A stretch of 64,000 bases of DNA from Phymatolithon calcareum. Its lineage: Eukaryota; Rhodophyta; Florideophyceae; Hapalidiales. The notes under the pieces were generated by a model. It was not told the origin of the DNA, did not search any database, and saw only the letters and a list, made by a program, of their open reading frames with translations. Positions 53,887 through 63,499 of this stretch are shown in pieces; the first letter of the stretch is position 1; the number at the start of each line of letters is the position of its first letter. A program made the translations under genes and the position numbers. The DNA lies in the NCBI GenBank assembly GCA_977006965.1, contig OZ345361.1:1302001-1366000 (forward strand). Direction: 5' to 3'.

Positions 53887-54213
53887 TGTAACGCACGCGT
53901 TGATAGTGCTTCGTTAAGTGTGTCGCAGAGGCACACTAGAGGGCACCCCGCACAGTAAAGTCGTCTGTGCGGGTTCGTTTATTAGGAAACGTGTGCCCGT
54001 GGAGACGGTGAGTGTCTCCAATATTGTGTTGTGTTGTGTTGTGTTGTGTGTTGGTTGTGTGTTAGGGTGTTCTCTCTCTGCTCGCTATGCTATGTGAACT
54101 TGGCGAGCTATTTCTACTAAAATCTCCCGGAGGTACTCAACGATGATTGGCTAACGTGCAATGAAAAGATCTCTCTGAGGTGCGCATCATGATGCCCACT
54201 CAAAGGCATTACA
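53887..54213 (-). repeat. 3' LTR
   Basis: TGTAA..TTACA repeat containing the hairpin CCCGCACAG/CTGTGCGGG and an expanded GTGTT microsatellite. Confidence 0.88.
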
Positions 54214-54224
54214 CTCCCCTGCCT
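54214..54224 (-). other. Polypurine tract of the LTR element
   Basis: AGGCAGGGGAG on the minus strand, directly next to the 3' LTR. This is the expected position for plus-strand priming. Confidence 0.6.
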
Positions 54225-54658
54225 TGAGGGAGCGACAGGATAGTTGGCGTTTCCAACAGTGCGTCCGCCCGCGAAGAAGACGTTCACGCGGAATGGTCAA
54301 GGTGGAGCGTTGCGATTCTGGTATGATGCAGAGATTAGGACAGGTGTCCGTCGGGTCGAATTTTTTGCGTATGAAAAAACTTTGATAATTGTCGCCACGT
54401 GTCAAAAGTGCACAACCAATAACAAATTTTGGAAAACTTAGCGCTGGAAGGAAAAACACGTGGCATTCGCGGGAGATCACTCAGAACGGATATTTCAAGT
54501 ACCCCCAAGTGATCTCGCGGTCGAACAGGGAGATGCGGGAATTCTAAATATTTTCAATCAACTCAAGACGATACCTAAACCAATCATTTCGCCTCACTGG
54601 CCAATTTCCAACTGTAAAGAGAATCCTGGACGAGACTTCTCAATGATTTGAAATTTAT

Positions 54659-55568
54659 TCAAAAATCAACACTAAACAACGGTTCCGCTTGTAACATTAA
54701 ATGAGTAATGTTAAGCACAGCAAAGAAGCAATCGCTGTGCCGCGCGATATCATGTCGAAATCGTTGTTTGAGCACACTAAATTGTTTCAATCGTTTGTTC
54801 ACGGTTTCGTGTCGCGCCCGAATCCTCGCCAATGTAACATGCATTGGATATTGCGTCCCAGGGGGCTGCACGCACCGTGTATCTGTGTAGCCGCTATCGC
54901 CTATGGCGAACTCATCGACCTTGAGCATCCATTTTAGCCCGCCGCGGAAGATGCGAATATCACTGAAGGCCCCACAGGGCCATGGTCCATTGGACCAAAC
55001 TATTTTAGCCGTCTCTACAGAGACGGCAATTTCATAGCGCACCCCAGGTCCATTCGACTTATGGCTATACCAGCATGCATCGAAAGGAGAGGGTTCTTGT
55101 ATAGAGCAATCTGTCCGATCTACAGAAATAAAGCACCCTTCTACGGGCTCGTCAAGCAGACGATCTGCCAAGGAAGTCTTTAGAAATTTAATATTAGAAT
55201 GAGATTACGCAGAAGAAGAAGACAAATGTTATAAAACTAACCAATTTTAATGAACTTAACAGTTGTACAAACTTCCATTGCCATTTTCTGTATGTCTTTT
55301 CGTCCACACCAGCAAGGGCGGCGTGGACGTGCTCAGTGGCATAGACCTTCAGAAACATCAAAGCCCAGAGCATGTGCACAGGCTTGCTCTGTAGCGGCCG
55401 CAAGCCACAGAGAAGGGACCACAACAAACTGCAAACACTTGTACTTGCGCCGAATAATGCGCGAAAGCGCCGATTCGCGTGAACAACACTGATGCCGGGC
55501 GCTCTCCCCAAAATCCCAGCCCCGAGGGCAGTGAAGTCTCTGGACGACACATAGTCGTCGTCTTCCAT
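54659..55568 (-). CDS. PIF/Harbinger DDE transposase, two exons
   Basis: Exon 1 is 55568-55242 and exon 2 is 55177-54659. The 64-bp intron (GTTAGT..AAG) is phase 0 at both ends, and the product has 281 residues. Exon 1 carries an N-terminal helical region (YATEHVHAALAGVDEKTYRKWQWKF) typical of the domain before the nuclease. Exon 2 carries the catalytic residues: first Asp in CFISVDRTDCSI, second Asp in FAIGDSGYTDT, and Glu in RARHETVNKRLKQF. The enzyme cuts and pastes the element at its terminal repeats. The frame is open and the triad complete, so it may still be active. It is somewhat shorter than typical Harbinger transposases. Confidence 0.82.
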
Positions 55569-56398
55569 GTTGTGAACGCACTGCAGTGCAGCCGTGTACA
55601 GTACTAGTACGACGGCGATGCCAGGTACTGCATATCTCGGTGTACTTTACAGTGCAATATGTAAAGATGCATTCCACGGAAGTACTGGTACACCAGTGCA
55701 GACAAAATTCATACACGGAAATACATACATCAGCTATCATACAGTACATAGGTGAAACAAAATATTTTCTTTAGCTCATACTGCAGTAGAATATCATATG
55801 CAGTAAACGTTTTTGAATTTTCAAAAACGTTACGGAACTGAGATTAAGATTTTCGGCATCGTTGTTTTTCAAAAATGTAGAGTGTGGCATGGCCGTTTTG
55901 AAAATAAGGGAGGCTGTTTAAGGCGACTGGGTGAAATTTTTTCTATAAAAATCGCAACGCTTGTATTAATAGGAGAGTATCTATCATCTAACGGTCAAAT
56001 TTATTCGCAAAATTGTCCAATGTGCTTCACTTGCGTATCTGAAAAACGGCATTTGGACATAAAAATGGCATTTCGGAAACTTTGGAGAAGTATTACTCGG
56101 AACAAATGTACGGTTGCCAGTCTAGTTCTTGCTTGTTTTCACAACTGTAAGTAGCTCTATTTAGGTTGGCTCGCACAATGATAAGTATTACTCTAAATTT
56201 CAAGTTATTTCAATGCTTGTTTTTGTGCCAGGCAAGGCGTTGGGGTTGTTCCAAACGTTTCTCTTGAAAAAGAAAATCTGAAGAGTTTCGTAACTATTCT
56301 AATTGGTCAGTAGTATTTTCATTAATTATATTGGTAGATCAAAAACAAGAACACAGAATGTTGTCGTAAACTATGATACTTTACTCTATGGTATGTCC
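55569..56398. other. Interior of the Harbinger element between its two genes
   Basis: A/T-rich, without a recognised gene. It must hold the divergent promoters. GTACTG-type motifs recur at 55600-55690. Confidence 0.35.
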
Positions 56399-56438
56399 TT
56401 CCCGCCAAATGCATAGTCCACTATGCATTTGGCGGGAA
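56399..56438. promoter_or_regulatory. Perfect palindrome with two E2F-like sites
   Basis: TTCCCGCCAAATGCATAGT (56399-56417), CC, then the exact complement (56420-56438). Each arm contains TTTGGCGGGAA, which matches the E2F/DP consensus TTTSSCGC-type site. It lies about 100 bp before the ATG of the transposon's second gene. TTCCCGC is also the inner edge of the terminal repeat, so transposase binding is an alternative. Confidence 0.7.
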
Positions 56439-56536
56439 TACATTGTGGATAATAGTCTATTGCATTACGTTTTTCGTGCCTAAAATAGTTGAGAATCAAT
56501 TCAGCGCTGCCGCACTCCTAGTCTCACATTTTCGCC

Positions 56537-57517
56537 ATGGCACCGAAGCGGAAAAATCCGCATCCCGACTCTATCGCTGCGAATCCGCGCGCGGCCCGCA
56601 TACTAGCCCAACTAGTTGCCACAGGGACTGTTAAGCCTGCGGATAAGGCGGCGGATTGGTACAAGAACAAGCAGTATGCCGCCATCTTTTCTCCGTGCGA
56701 TCCCGAAAAATTTCGGAAACGGTTTAAAAAGCTAGTAGACGAGAAATACGGCGAAGCTACCGCTAAACGTAAGGCTTTTTTTATTATCTCTATTCTACTT
56801 TTCGATTTCTTCTTTTCTAACACTTTCGTTTTTTGCAGCGTCTAAAACTCGTCCGAAGACGAGTATGACGGCAGATATCATCCTCAGTGGCGCGGCTGAG
56901 GATGCCGAGGATGCTTTAATGGACCACGAAGATGACGCCTCGGGGGTTGAAGGTGGAAGCGACGCGGTTGCGGGGGTGAACTGCTCATGGCACCGCTGCA
57001 GTTCAAGCCCCTCTTCGTCCTTTCCGAGTGGAAGCACCCGAGGACGAAGGATAACCGAGTCTCTGTGGCTGTGCTGCTCCCCACCGGTGTTGGTGAGCAA
57101 GAAGGTGACGTGCGCGTGTCCGTTGAAGACGGTTTGTTTTTACGGGTTGATGTCCTCTGGCCTCCTGCGCTCACGAATGTGCCTATGTTAATGGAGATGT
57201 GGCTCCAGGGGGATGCTGTCCCTAAAATTGAGGACTACCATCCCCAGGTGCAGGGCTTTTACGACTACCTGGAGCAATTCCAGGCGAACCAGCGAGACAA
57301 GGTTGAGTCTTTTGCCCGCCTTCCGCTCCCTTTTGTAGTCAAACCAGATTTTGAGAGGCATGTTTTAGGCCGGGAAGGGACTTCTCAAATAATTCTTTTC
57401 GTCTCTTTCTCGGCTCCGGACCGCAACTTCAACCCCGACGAGAAGAAGCTTGTAGTTAAAATTCTGATGAGGTCTGCAGGTGGAGCCGTTGCTGCTACGA
57501 GCTCACTATCGCAGTAA
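56537..57517 (+). pseudogene. Second gene of the Harbinger element, frameshifted
   Basis: Exon 1 is 56537-56768 (MAPKRKNPHPDSIAANPRAARILAQ.. with a basic helical KFRKRFKKLVDEKYGE). A 70-bp intron (GTAAGG..CAG) leads to 56839. The frame then passes through an acidic stretch and meets a run of five G at 56972-56976. Beyond it the continuing coding frame (176 residues, MAPLQFKPLFVLSEWKHPR.. to 57517) is offset by one base. One base lost in the G run, or a programmed shift, would explain it. The C-terminal part looks beta-rich and is not a family I recognise. PIF/Harbinger partners are usually Myb/SANT-like DNA-binding proteins; the N-terminal basic part could play that role. Confidence 0.55.
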
Positions 57518-57599
57518 ACATTGGTAGAATTTTTAATTACACTATTTCCGTGGCCAAAACTACAAAAAATTAACTTTCCCGCATCTCCCAGGAGGCAGC

Positions 57600-58018
57600 G
57601 CATCCAACCGACCACCCCTACCTTGAGCATCCCAACCCGCGTACCGTGCGTCCGTCACTTGCTCCCTTGCGCGCCGTGCAGCACCTGCTAAGTGGAAACC
57701 CATTGCGCGCGTTTTGGCAAATCGCGATAAGTTGCTTAATTGCTTCCGACGATAGCCAAACGCAAGCACGGGTGGTGACAACTCCATAACAGCGTTGATG
57801 AAGTACGTGCGCCGACCCCATAAGTAGTCCGCTAAGTGGAAGCCCGCTGTGCGCGTTGTGCCAAATCGCGACAAGTTGATTAATTTCTTCCGACGATAGC
57901 CACAGCACAAGCACAGATTGAAATTTCCATGATAGCGACAGCAAAATATTTGGGTTGGAAAATGGGAGCAAGGCAGAATCGACCACGAGAAAACCAGAAG
58001 CGGCGAATTTTCGCTCAT
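57600..58018 (-). other. Internally duplicated coding-like segment of the LTR element
   Basis: A segment of about 85 bp is repeated at 57688-57770 and 57830-57914. On the minus strand both copies encode the pattern GYRRKxLxNLSRFxxTRxxGFHLA. It lies between the integrase remnant and the 3' LTR. The function is unknown. Confidence 0.55.
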
Positions 58019-58191
58019 GAAGTTCGGTAAATTGCAGGAAAGAAGTCAAAGGAAGAATATAGGGTGCTTCGGACATGAGAAAGGGCGGGCGTGACCGATG
58101 ATGGCTTGGATAACGAAGACTCGAAACTTTCAAAGCCAAATGTAGCGAAATAGTGACAAAGACTCTCGTTGACCGTCATGTACAATGTGCT

Positions 58192-58690
58192 CATGTCGAA
58201 GAAAGTTCGACAGCGAAGGTCTGAGTTTTGTACAGGAAGGACGGCAGCGAAGGTCAGTAGCCGGTCGTGATGACAGTCAAACTAGAATATTTTAGCGGCG
58301 GTTGTGAAACGTTTCGTCGGAGATGGGAAGAACGTCGACAAGATCAATGTTCGTCAGGTAGTATGTATCAGCTCGAACTCGGTCGAGGTTTGTGGTCGAT
58401 GCTGAAATGTGTTCAGCCCAGGTATGCTGTATTTGTGATCGATAAGAAATAAAACAGGCATATTTTGTTCAGTATGTGCCGAGAACTGCTTGTTGTCCGG
58501 TGAAAATGAGTGTCATGTCGAAGAATTGTCGACAGCGAAAGTCCACAGCCTGTTGAAGAAGGGAGGACAGTGAAATGCGTCGTGAAATTCAAGCGCATAA
58601 TACAGCCATGTCGAAGAAATGTCGACAGCGAAACCTGTGGTGGCATGTAAAAATCGCAGGAAGTCATGTCGAAGAAATTCGACAGCGAAA
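58192..58690. repeat. Dispersed 25-bp repeat, four copies
   Basis: CATGTCGAAGAA followed by (A/T)(A/T)GTCGACAGCGAA or close variants occurs at 58192, 58513, 58607 and 58665. The core TCGAAGAATTGTCGA is nearly palindromic. The repeats sit at and past the 3' end of the integrase frame of the LTR element. Confidence 0.7.
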
Positions 58691-61010
58691 TTCTCGGTGG
58701 CTTCCTGAATGAGCACGATGTGAATAGACAGACAGCGTGTGGTCAAGACGAGAAACAAGCGAGTGATTTATAACATGCATTAGCTTCATGGGAATTTCGA
58801 GAGAGCACCGACTTCTGCGAGAGGAAGAAACAGGCGGAGGATGTGGAGAAGACGCGGCTGTGGTAGTTGGAGACAATAATGGCGCAACAAACGTAGAATT
58901 GGCCGTGGGAGAGATGACTTTGCGTTTCCGTAGACAACCGCGGCGGCGATGAGTCGGCGAAGCAAGCGTAGAATCATCCTGGAGAGGAATGGATTTTTGT
59001 TTCCGAGGACGATCTCCGCGACGAGGGGTCTCTTGATGACGGTGCGGAGCCAGCTGCGGAGCAGATACTGACGAAGGATGAGGCTTAGAAGTATCGTCAT
59101 GGTCAACAGCAGGTTTGAAGTTCAACTTTCCTGTGAACGAGAAAACATAGCGCGTGTGGACGTCCTCAGTTCGTGAAACTCCGTCAGCAGTAGTAGACAC
59201 CATGCAATTGTTGGAAGAGGAATCGAAACTAGGAAGTTTCCATAGGTCAGAGTTGAAAATCTGAAATCCTTGAGACTGCCGTTTGTTCGGGGGAAGACGA
59301 ACATAGACGAGTGAGCCAATTGGAACATTGAACCGCTTGAGAGACCTGTTCAACTTTGTTTCCGTTTTGTAATGGTACTTGGACAGATGCAGAGCAGCAT
59401 CATCCCAAGCAGAGTGGATATTGTGCCTCAGCGTTGAGACATATTCCGCAAGAGTCGGGTCCTGCTGTGCAAGCGGGAGGAGAGCGGTCAAGGCATGGGA
59501 GCTGGTTCCCAGCCGGTAGAGGTATGGACTGTGTGATGATATGCCTGAACGACAGGGCGGGGTAATTGCGACTAGAGGTGTTCGCTACCTTTGAGATTCA
59601 TTGCGATAGAATCTTGAATAGTCCTGTTCGCACGCCCAACAAACCCTTGCGTCTGGGAATGATGAGGCGGACCAGGAATAAAGTCGATCCGTAGTCGGAC
59701 ATAAGCTGACGAAACTGCGGAGTCCACAAATCGAGAGCTCTTTTAGCGAAGACTTGGCGGCATGCGTAGCGTTCAGAAAGCCAGTGATCCTTAAAATCAA
59801 GTATTATTGTACTGCTTTTTCTGTCGCGTACTGGAACCGCAACAAGCCATTTGGTAAAATGGATTACCATGACGAGAATCCAGCGATATCCTTCCGGAGT
59901 AGGAGTGCGAAGCCCGATGAGATCCAATGGCATGCGATATGTTGGGAGATGGCCGGAGTGGAACGCAAAAGTACTTGCAGATACGACTTGGAGTAGCGAC
60001 TATTGCACGCGTGACAGGATAAGACGAACATAACCACATATTTGAAGAGCTGAGGCCAGTAGAAATGTCGGGAAATGTCACTCAGAATTCGCAAAGCGCG
60101 GCGATGAGCCGGTAAATGGAAGTGGTTAAGGTCGTTTTCCCGAAGAGAGTGGAGAATTACAGGGCGTAAGAACGAACGAGATGTGGCAAGACCACCTGCT
60201 CGATGGATGTCGTGAAACGAGAAGTCGACTTCAGCTGAGCGTAGGCGGAGACACCGTAAACAATTTGGCCTGAGTCGATGGAGAGTGACAATTGATCTTG
60301 GATCGGGCTTGAATTCCAGGGAGAGATGCCAGCCGATTCTAGTTTCTTGAAGCGGGAAGCGAGCGGAGCCAGGACTCAGGCCATCGAGTCTCGCGTAGTA
60401 TCCACGTATGAACGACAGAAGACCTGCGCTCGGCATACTGAGGAAGCCGAGTGAAACCGTGGTTTGCACTGTTCGTGTCCCGTATATCCTTGGATACGTC
60501 ATCGTCCTCGAGAGAATAATCAGAAATGTGATGAGAAGGGCTCCGCAGCGCAAACAGTGCACAGACCGCGTGGTTGTCGCGTGTCTCGGTTTCCTCGATG
60601 ATTTCTCCGGGACATTGCCGGGGTCGCAGTCGGTGTACATACTTTTCAGTGTGTCTGCAACGGAGGAAATCTTTGCAATCTACTGAATGAGGGTTCGATG
60701 TTCGCCGTCCGAGGCACATGTTCAGACCAGAGTCGTTTCTTCGGAAGTTCGTCAGAGACAGGACGACAGAGGTCTGGCGCGCCCGAGATCCAGCACGAAG
60801 CGTCCATATCGGGGCTATACACGAAGGTGTTGTAGAGTTTCTGTTGGGCGACAATAATTTGTCGCACCATGTAGTTTTGCTCCACCGCGTTGTTCGTCGC
60901 CACGGTGTGAAACAGGAAGAAACGAAAATGGCGAGAATACGTGAGGCAAGTACCTGAACGGCGAAACGGCGTTTGCGCTGGGGACGAAGCGCCAAGCAGG
61001 AAAGTTTTCA
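58664..61010 (-). pseudogene. Ty3/gypsy pol remnant (integrase)
   Basis: Minus strand from the right: an unclear stretch (60640-61010), then the integrase zinc-binding motif (HLPAHRRALRI.. SRHFYWPQL.. SCHACNSRYSKS, about 60110-60000). The integrase core follows (MPLDLIGLRTPTPEGYRWILVMV.. then QLMSDYGST, 59933-59690), then a C-terminal segment (NRSLKRFNVPIGSLVYVRLP, 59340) and a Pro/Ser/Arg-rich tail. Stops and frameshifts split it into at least three frames, so it is inactive. The tree-shaped order RT before integrase that marks Ty3/gypsy cannot be checked because RT is largely gone. Confidence 0.72.
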
Positions 61011-61052
61011 ACGAGGTGAGCGCAGAGCAAGACTTATGCGCGAGGTTTGAAA

Positions 61053-61070
61053 ACGAGTAGCAGATCTACC
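61053..61070 (-). other. Primer-binding site of the LTR element
   Basis: The minus strand immediately inside the 5' LTR reads TGGTAGATCTGCTACTCG. TGG pairs with the CCA end of a tRNA. The first six bases fit initiator-Met-type primers but the rest does not, so the primer is unassigned. Confidence 0.55.
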
Positions 61071-61393
61071 ATGTAAGGTACGCGTTGATAGTGCTTCGTT
61101 AAGTGTGTCGCCGAGGCACACTAGAGGGCACCCCGCACAGTAAAGTCGTCTGTGCGGGTTCGTTTATTAGGAAACGTGTGCCCGTGGAGACGGTGAGTTT
61201 CTCCAATATTGTGTTGGGTTGTGTTGTGTGTTGGTTGTGTGTTGGGGTGTTCTCTCTCTGCTCGCTATGCTATGTGAACTTGGCGAGCTATTTCTACTAA
61301 AATCTCCCGGAGGTACTCAACGATGATTGGCTAACGTGCAGTGAAAAGATCCCTCTGAGGTGCGCATCATAATATCCACTCAAAGGCATTACA
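61071..61393 (-). repeat. 5' LTR
   Basis: About 97% identical by eye to 53887-54213, with a shorter GTGTT tract. Confidence 0.88.
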
Positions 61394-61397
61394 GTAT

Positions 61398-62624
61398 AAA
61401 CAGTTTATTTCTAACAACTTAATTTATTTGTAATTGAAGAAATTCACTATATTGCCATCCCTAGCCAAACTTACTATAGTTCGTAGTACTACAAATACCA
61501 TGGCCCACTGTAAGCACGGCGTGGTATTCGTCTGCTACGCTCAACTCATAACGCTTCTGCATTAACCACTCTGAATTAATGGAAACGAAGGAGCTCGTGT
61601 TACAGCATGTGCTCACCAGATGAGGACAGAGGACAAGTTCCTCACACCTTACTTCTACAAGAAACATCGGGAAAAAGTCCTCCGAGCGGAGAAGCTGCTT
61701 GTGGAGCCCGAGGTCATTGAAAGTGGCACACTCAGCTGTGTTGTTCGCAGCAAAGAGACACCATTCGATGTGAGAGTTAACAGAGACTAACGCGCTACAT
61801 GCTCCTGCAGCCACTTTGAAGAGCACCTGTCGCCATGTATCCAAATCGTCGCTGCACTTTTGTACGCTTCTGGGGGCTTGATGTAGCATCGGGTGTCGTT
61901 CGACTCGTGGGACAAGCACTGGTTCGGAGACATATGGACGTTGAGAATGAGGGCCAAGTAGAATGAGCGCAGCGTCACTCGTGTTGTTGTCACTAGAGAC
62001 CAGCTAGTACAGGATGACTTGGTGCCGTTTGACTTTGTGGCTATGCCAGGACGCAAGCGCAAGAAGCCCAACTTGCCGTCAGACATGTGGGAGGCCCAAC
62101 ATGCACAATATTGTTGAGGCGAAACGAAAACACATTGACAAAGCGGCTCATTCCATGATCATCTACCTTACCGCCTGAGATGACGGAAATGCTACTTGCG
62201 ACAAGGATCTAAGGCTTAGAGAGTAGCGCGCGCAATAAATTTTACTGTCACATAGAGCGCTTTGACAATGGATGAGTAGTAGTTTTGGCTAGGGGTGAGC
62301 CGTTGGTTCGGCGAGGGGTGGCCATGTAGTGAGTTTCCTCATTTCTAATTACAACTGAGGATTCTAAATTTTAGTATCCTGAATAGTTTCTGTACTGCAG
62401 TACAGGAGAATGCAGGAAATTGCGTAATTTCGATATTTCGTGGAAACCTTGCATATTCTGGGAACTAACTAATTCCCAAGCAGAAGAAACATGTGACCAA
62501 TAGGACACCTATAATTATCTATCAAAGTATCCTTCACTATGATGCATACTATATAATTTTTCAATTGTTTTTCGGCTTCTCACATACGACACAACTATAT
62601 GAAACAGTAAGTTACAGAACAAAA
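61398..62624. other. Gene-poor stretch with decayed coding-like pieces
   Basis: The minus-strand frames 61461-61919 and 61787-62086, and a plus-strand stretch at about 61960-62115 (QLVQDDLVPFDFVAMPGRKRKK), look partly coding, but I recognise none of them. They could be a fragmented transposon or pseudogene. Confidence 0.3.
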
Positions 62625-63090
62625 TTTGCCAAGCGAAAGTTTCGCTTGGCAAAAAACGAACACGTGGCACGACATGTGCCGGAATCTAAACTTTCGGCGA
62701 GCACCGAACTTCAATTGGACATATTTAATTGAAGACGCATTTTAATAATTTTCTCGCGAAACTTGGTAGTCCTCAATGAGTTCTTTTGAAACATATGAAA
62801 AATTCAAGAAAGCCCAACACATTCCTGACGAAACTTGCCTCCAGAGATCGAAACTTTCGCGTTTTAGGTGAAACTTTCGATTTTCGCTTGCAACTTTCGC
62901 CGGCAAGGAGCGTACATTTTAGAATTTTGTTTGCGAAACATTATAGTTCCAACACTAGAGACTAAAGTTTCGCGAAGACCGAATGCATTGCGACTCTTTT
63001 TATGCAAAGTTATGGCTCTACAAAAACAGGAAAGCGAAACTTTTTTCCGCTGTTTCTTGCCAATTGTCAATGCCGAAAGTTTCGCTTGGC
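62625..63090. repeat. CGAAAGTT-rich tract with a 29-bp perfect palindrome
   Basis: 62625-62638 (TTTGCCAAGCGAAA), G, and the exact complement at 62640-62653. About eight copies of CGAAAGTT or AACTTTCG occur over 450 bp, and the palindrome's arm GCGAAAGTTTCGCTTGGC is partly repeated near 63072. No gene. Confidence 0.75.
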
Positions 63091-63499
63091 GTTTTTCCCA
63101 CCAGCCGTTTTTTTCCGTAACACAAGAAAAGAAATCATAACTACTACGGCGCGTTCAGATCTGGGAGTAACAATTGAAAGGTCCTTTGTGTCGCATCATA
63201 GGGAGGGTCACTTTGGAAATCGCAGCTAGGCTACATTAGGGGTTGTCAAAATTCCCAATTTGGCGTTCCTATTTCATCGTTCCAAATTGACGCCGATTAT
63301 AGTAGAATTTTCAGTATCCAATCACTTGCTGTGTTATGTCCTAGATTTTGACACCTCCTCTTTGGCCGCCTTCCTATTTGCATTCCAATTTCGATACCCA
63401 GTTTCCCACTTTCGCCACCTTCACGTAACACGTGTAGAACTCTTATGTCCTGTGGGATGTGCTTATCCTTCAGCCACAGCCTACCGGGTAGGCCGCGCG

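Larger units (their letters stand above)
54528..57589. mobile_element. PIF/Harbinger-type DNA transposon nested in the LTR element
   Basis: Terminal inverted repeats GGGAGATGCGGGAA at 54528-54541 and their complement at 57576-57589 enclose 3062 bp. Inside are a DDE transposase on the minus strand and a second gene on the plus strand in the opposite half, the normal two-gene layout of PIF/Harbinger elements. I could not see the usual 3-bp target duplication; flanks are ACA and AGG, so a boundary could be shifted or mutated. Confidence 0.72.
53887..61393 (-). mobile_element. LTR retrotransposon (Ty3/gypsy-like), structurally complete, decayed inside
   Basis: Two direct repeats of about 325 bp (53887-54213 and about 61071-61393) start TGTAA and end TTACA. 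They are flanked by GTAT on both sides (53883-53886 and 61394-61397), a 4-bp target duplication. They differ by roughly 3% plus a length change in a GTGTT repeat. A purine-rich tract (minus strand of 54214-54224) abuts the left LTR, and a TGGTAG-starting primer site abuts the right one, so the element is transcribed on the minus strand. Integrase pieces are visible, but gag, protease and most of RT are missing. A DNA transposon (54528-57589) sits inside. Confidence 0.87.

Noticed and set aside
54525-57592. A TWA target duplication for the Harbinger element.
   Set aside because: Flanking trinucleotides are ACA and AGG and do not match, so I do not claim one.
61053-61070. Assigning the LTR primer site to initiator tRNA-Met.
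   Set aside because: Only TGGTAG agrees; the remaining bases do not follow the expected complement.
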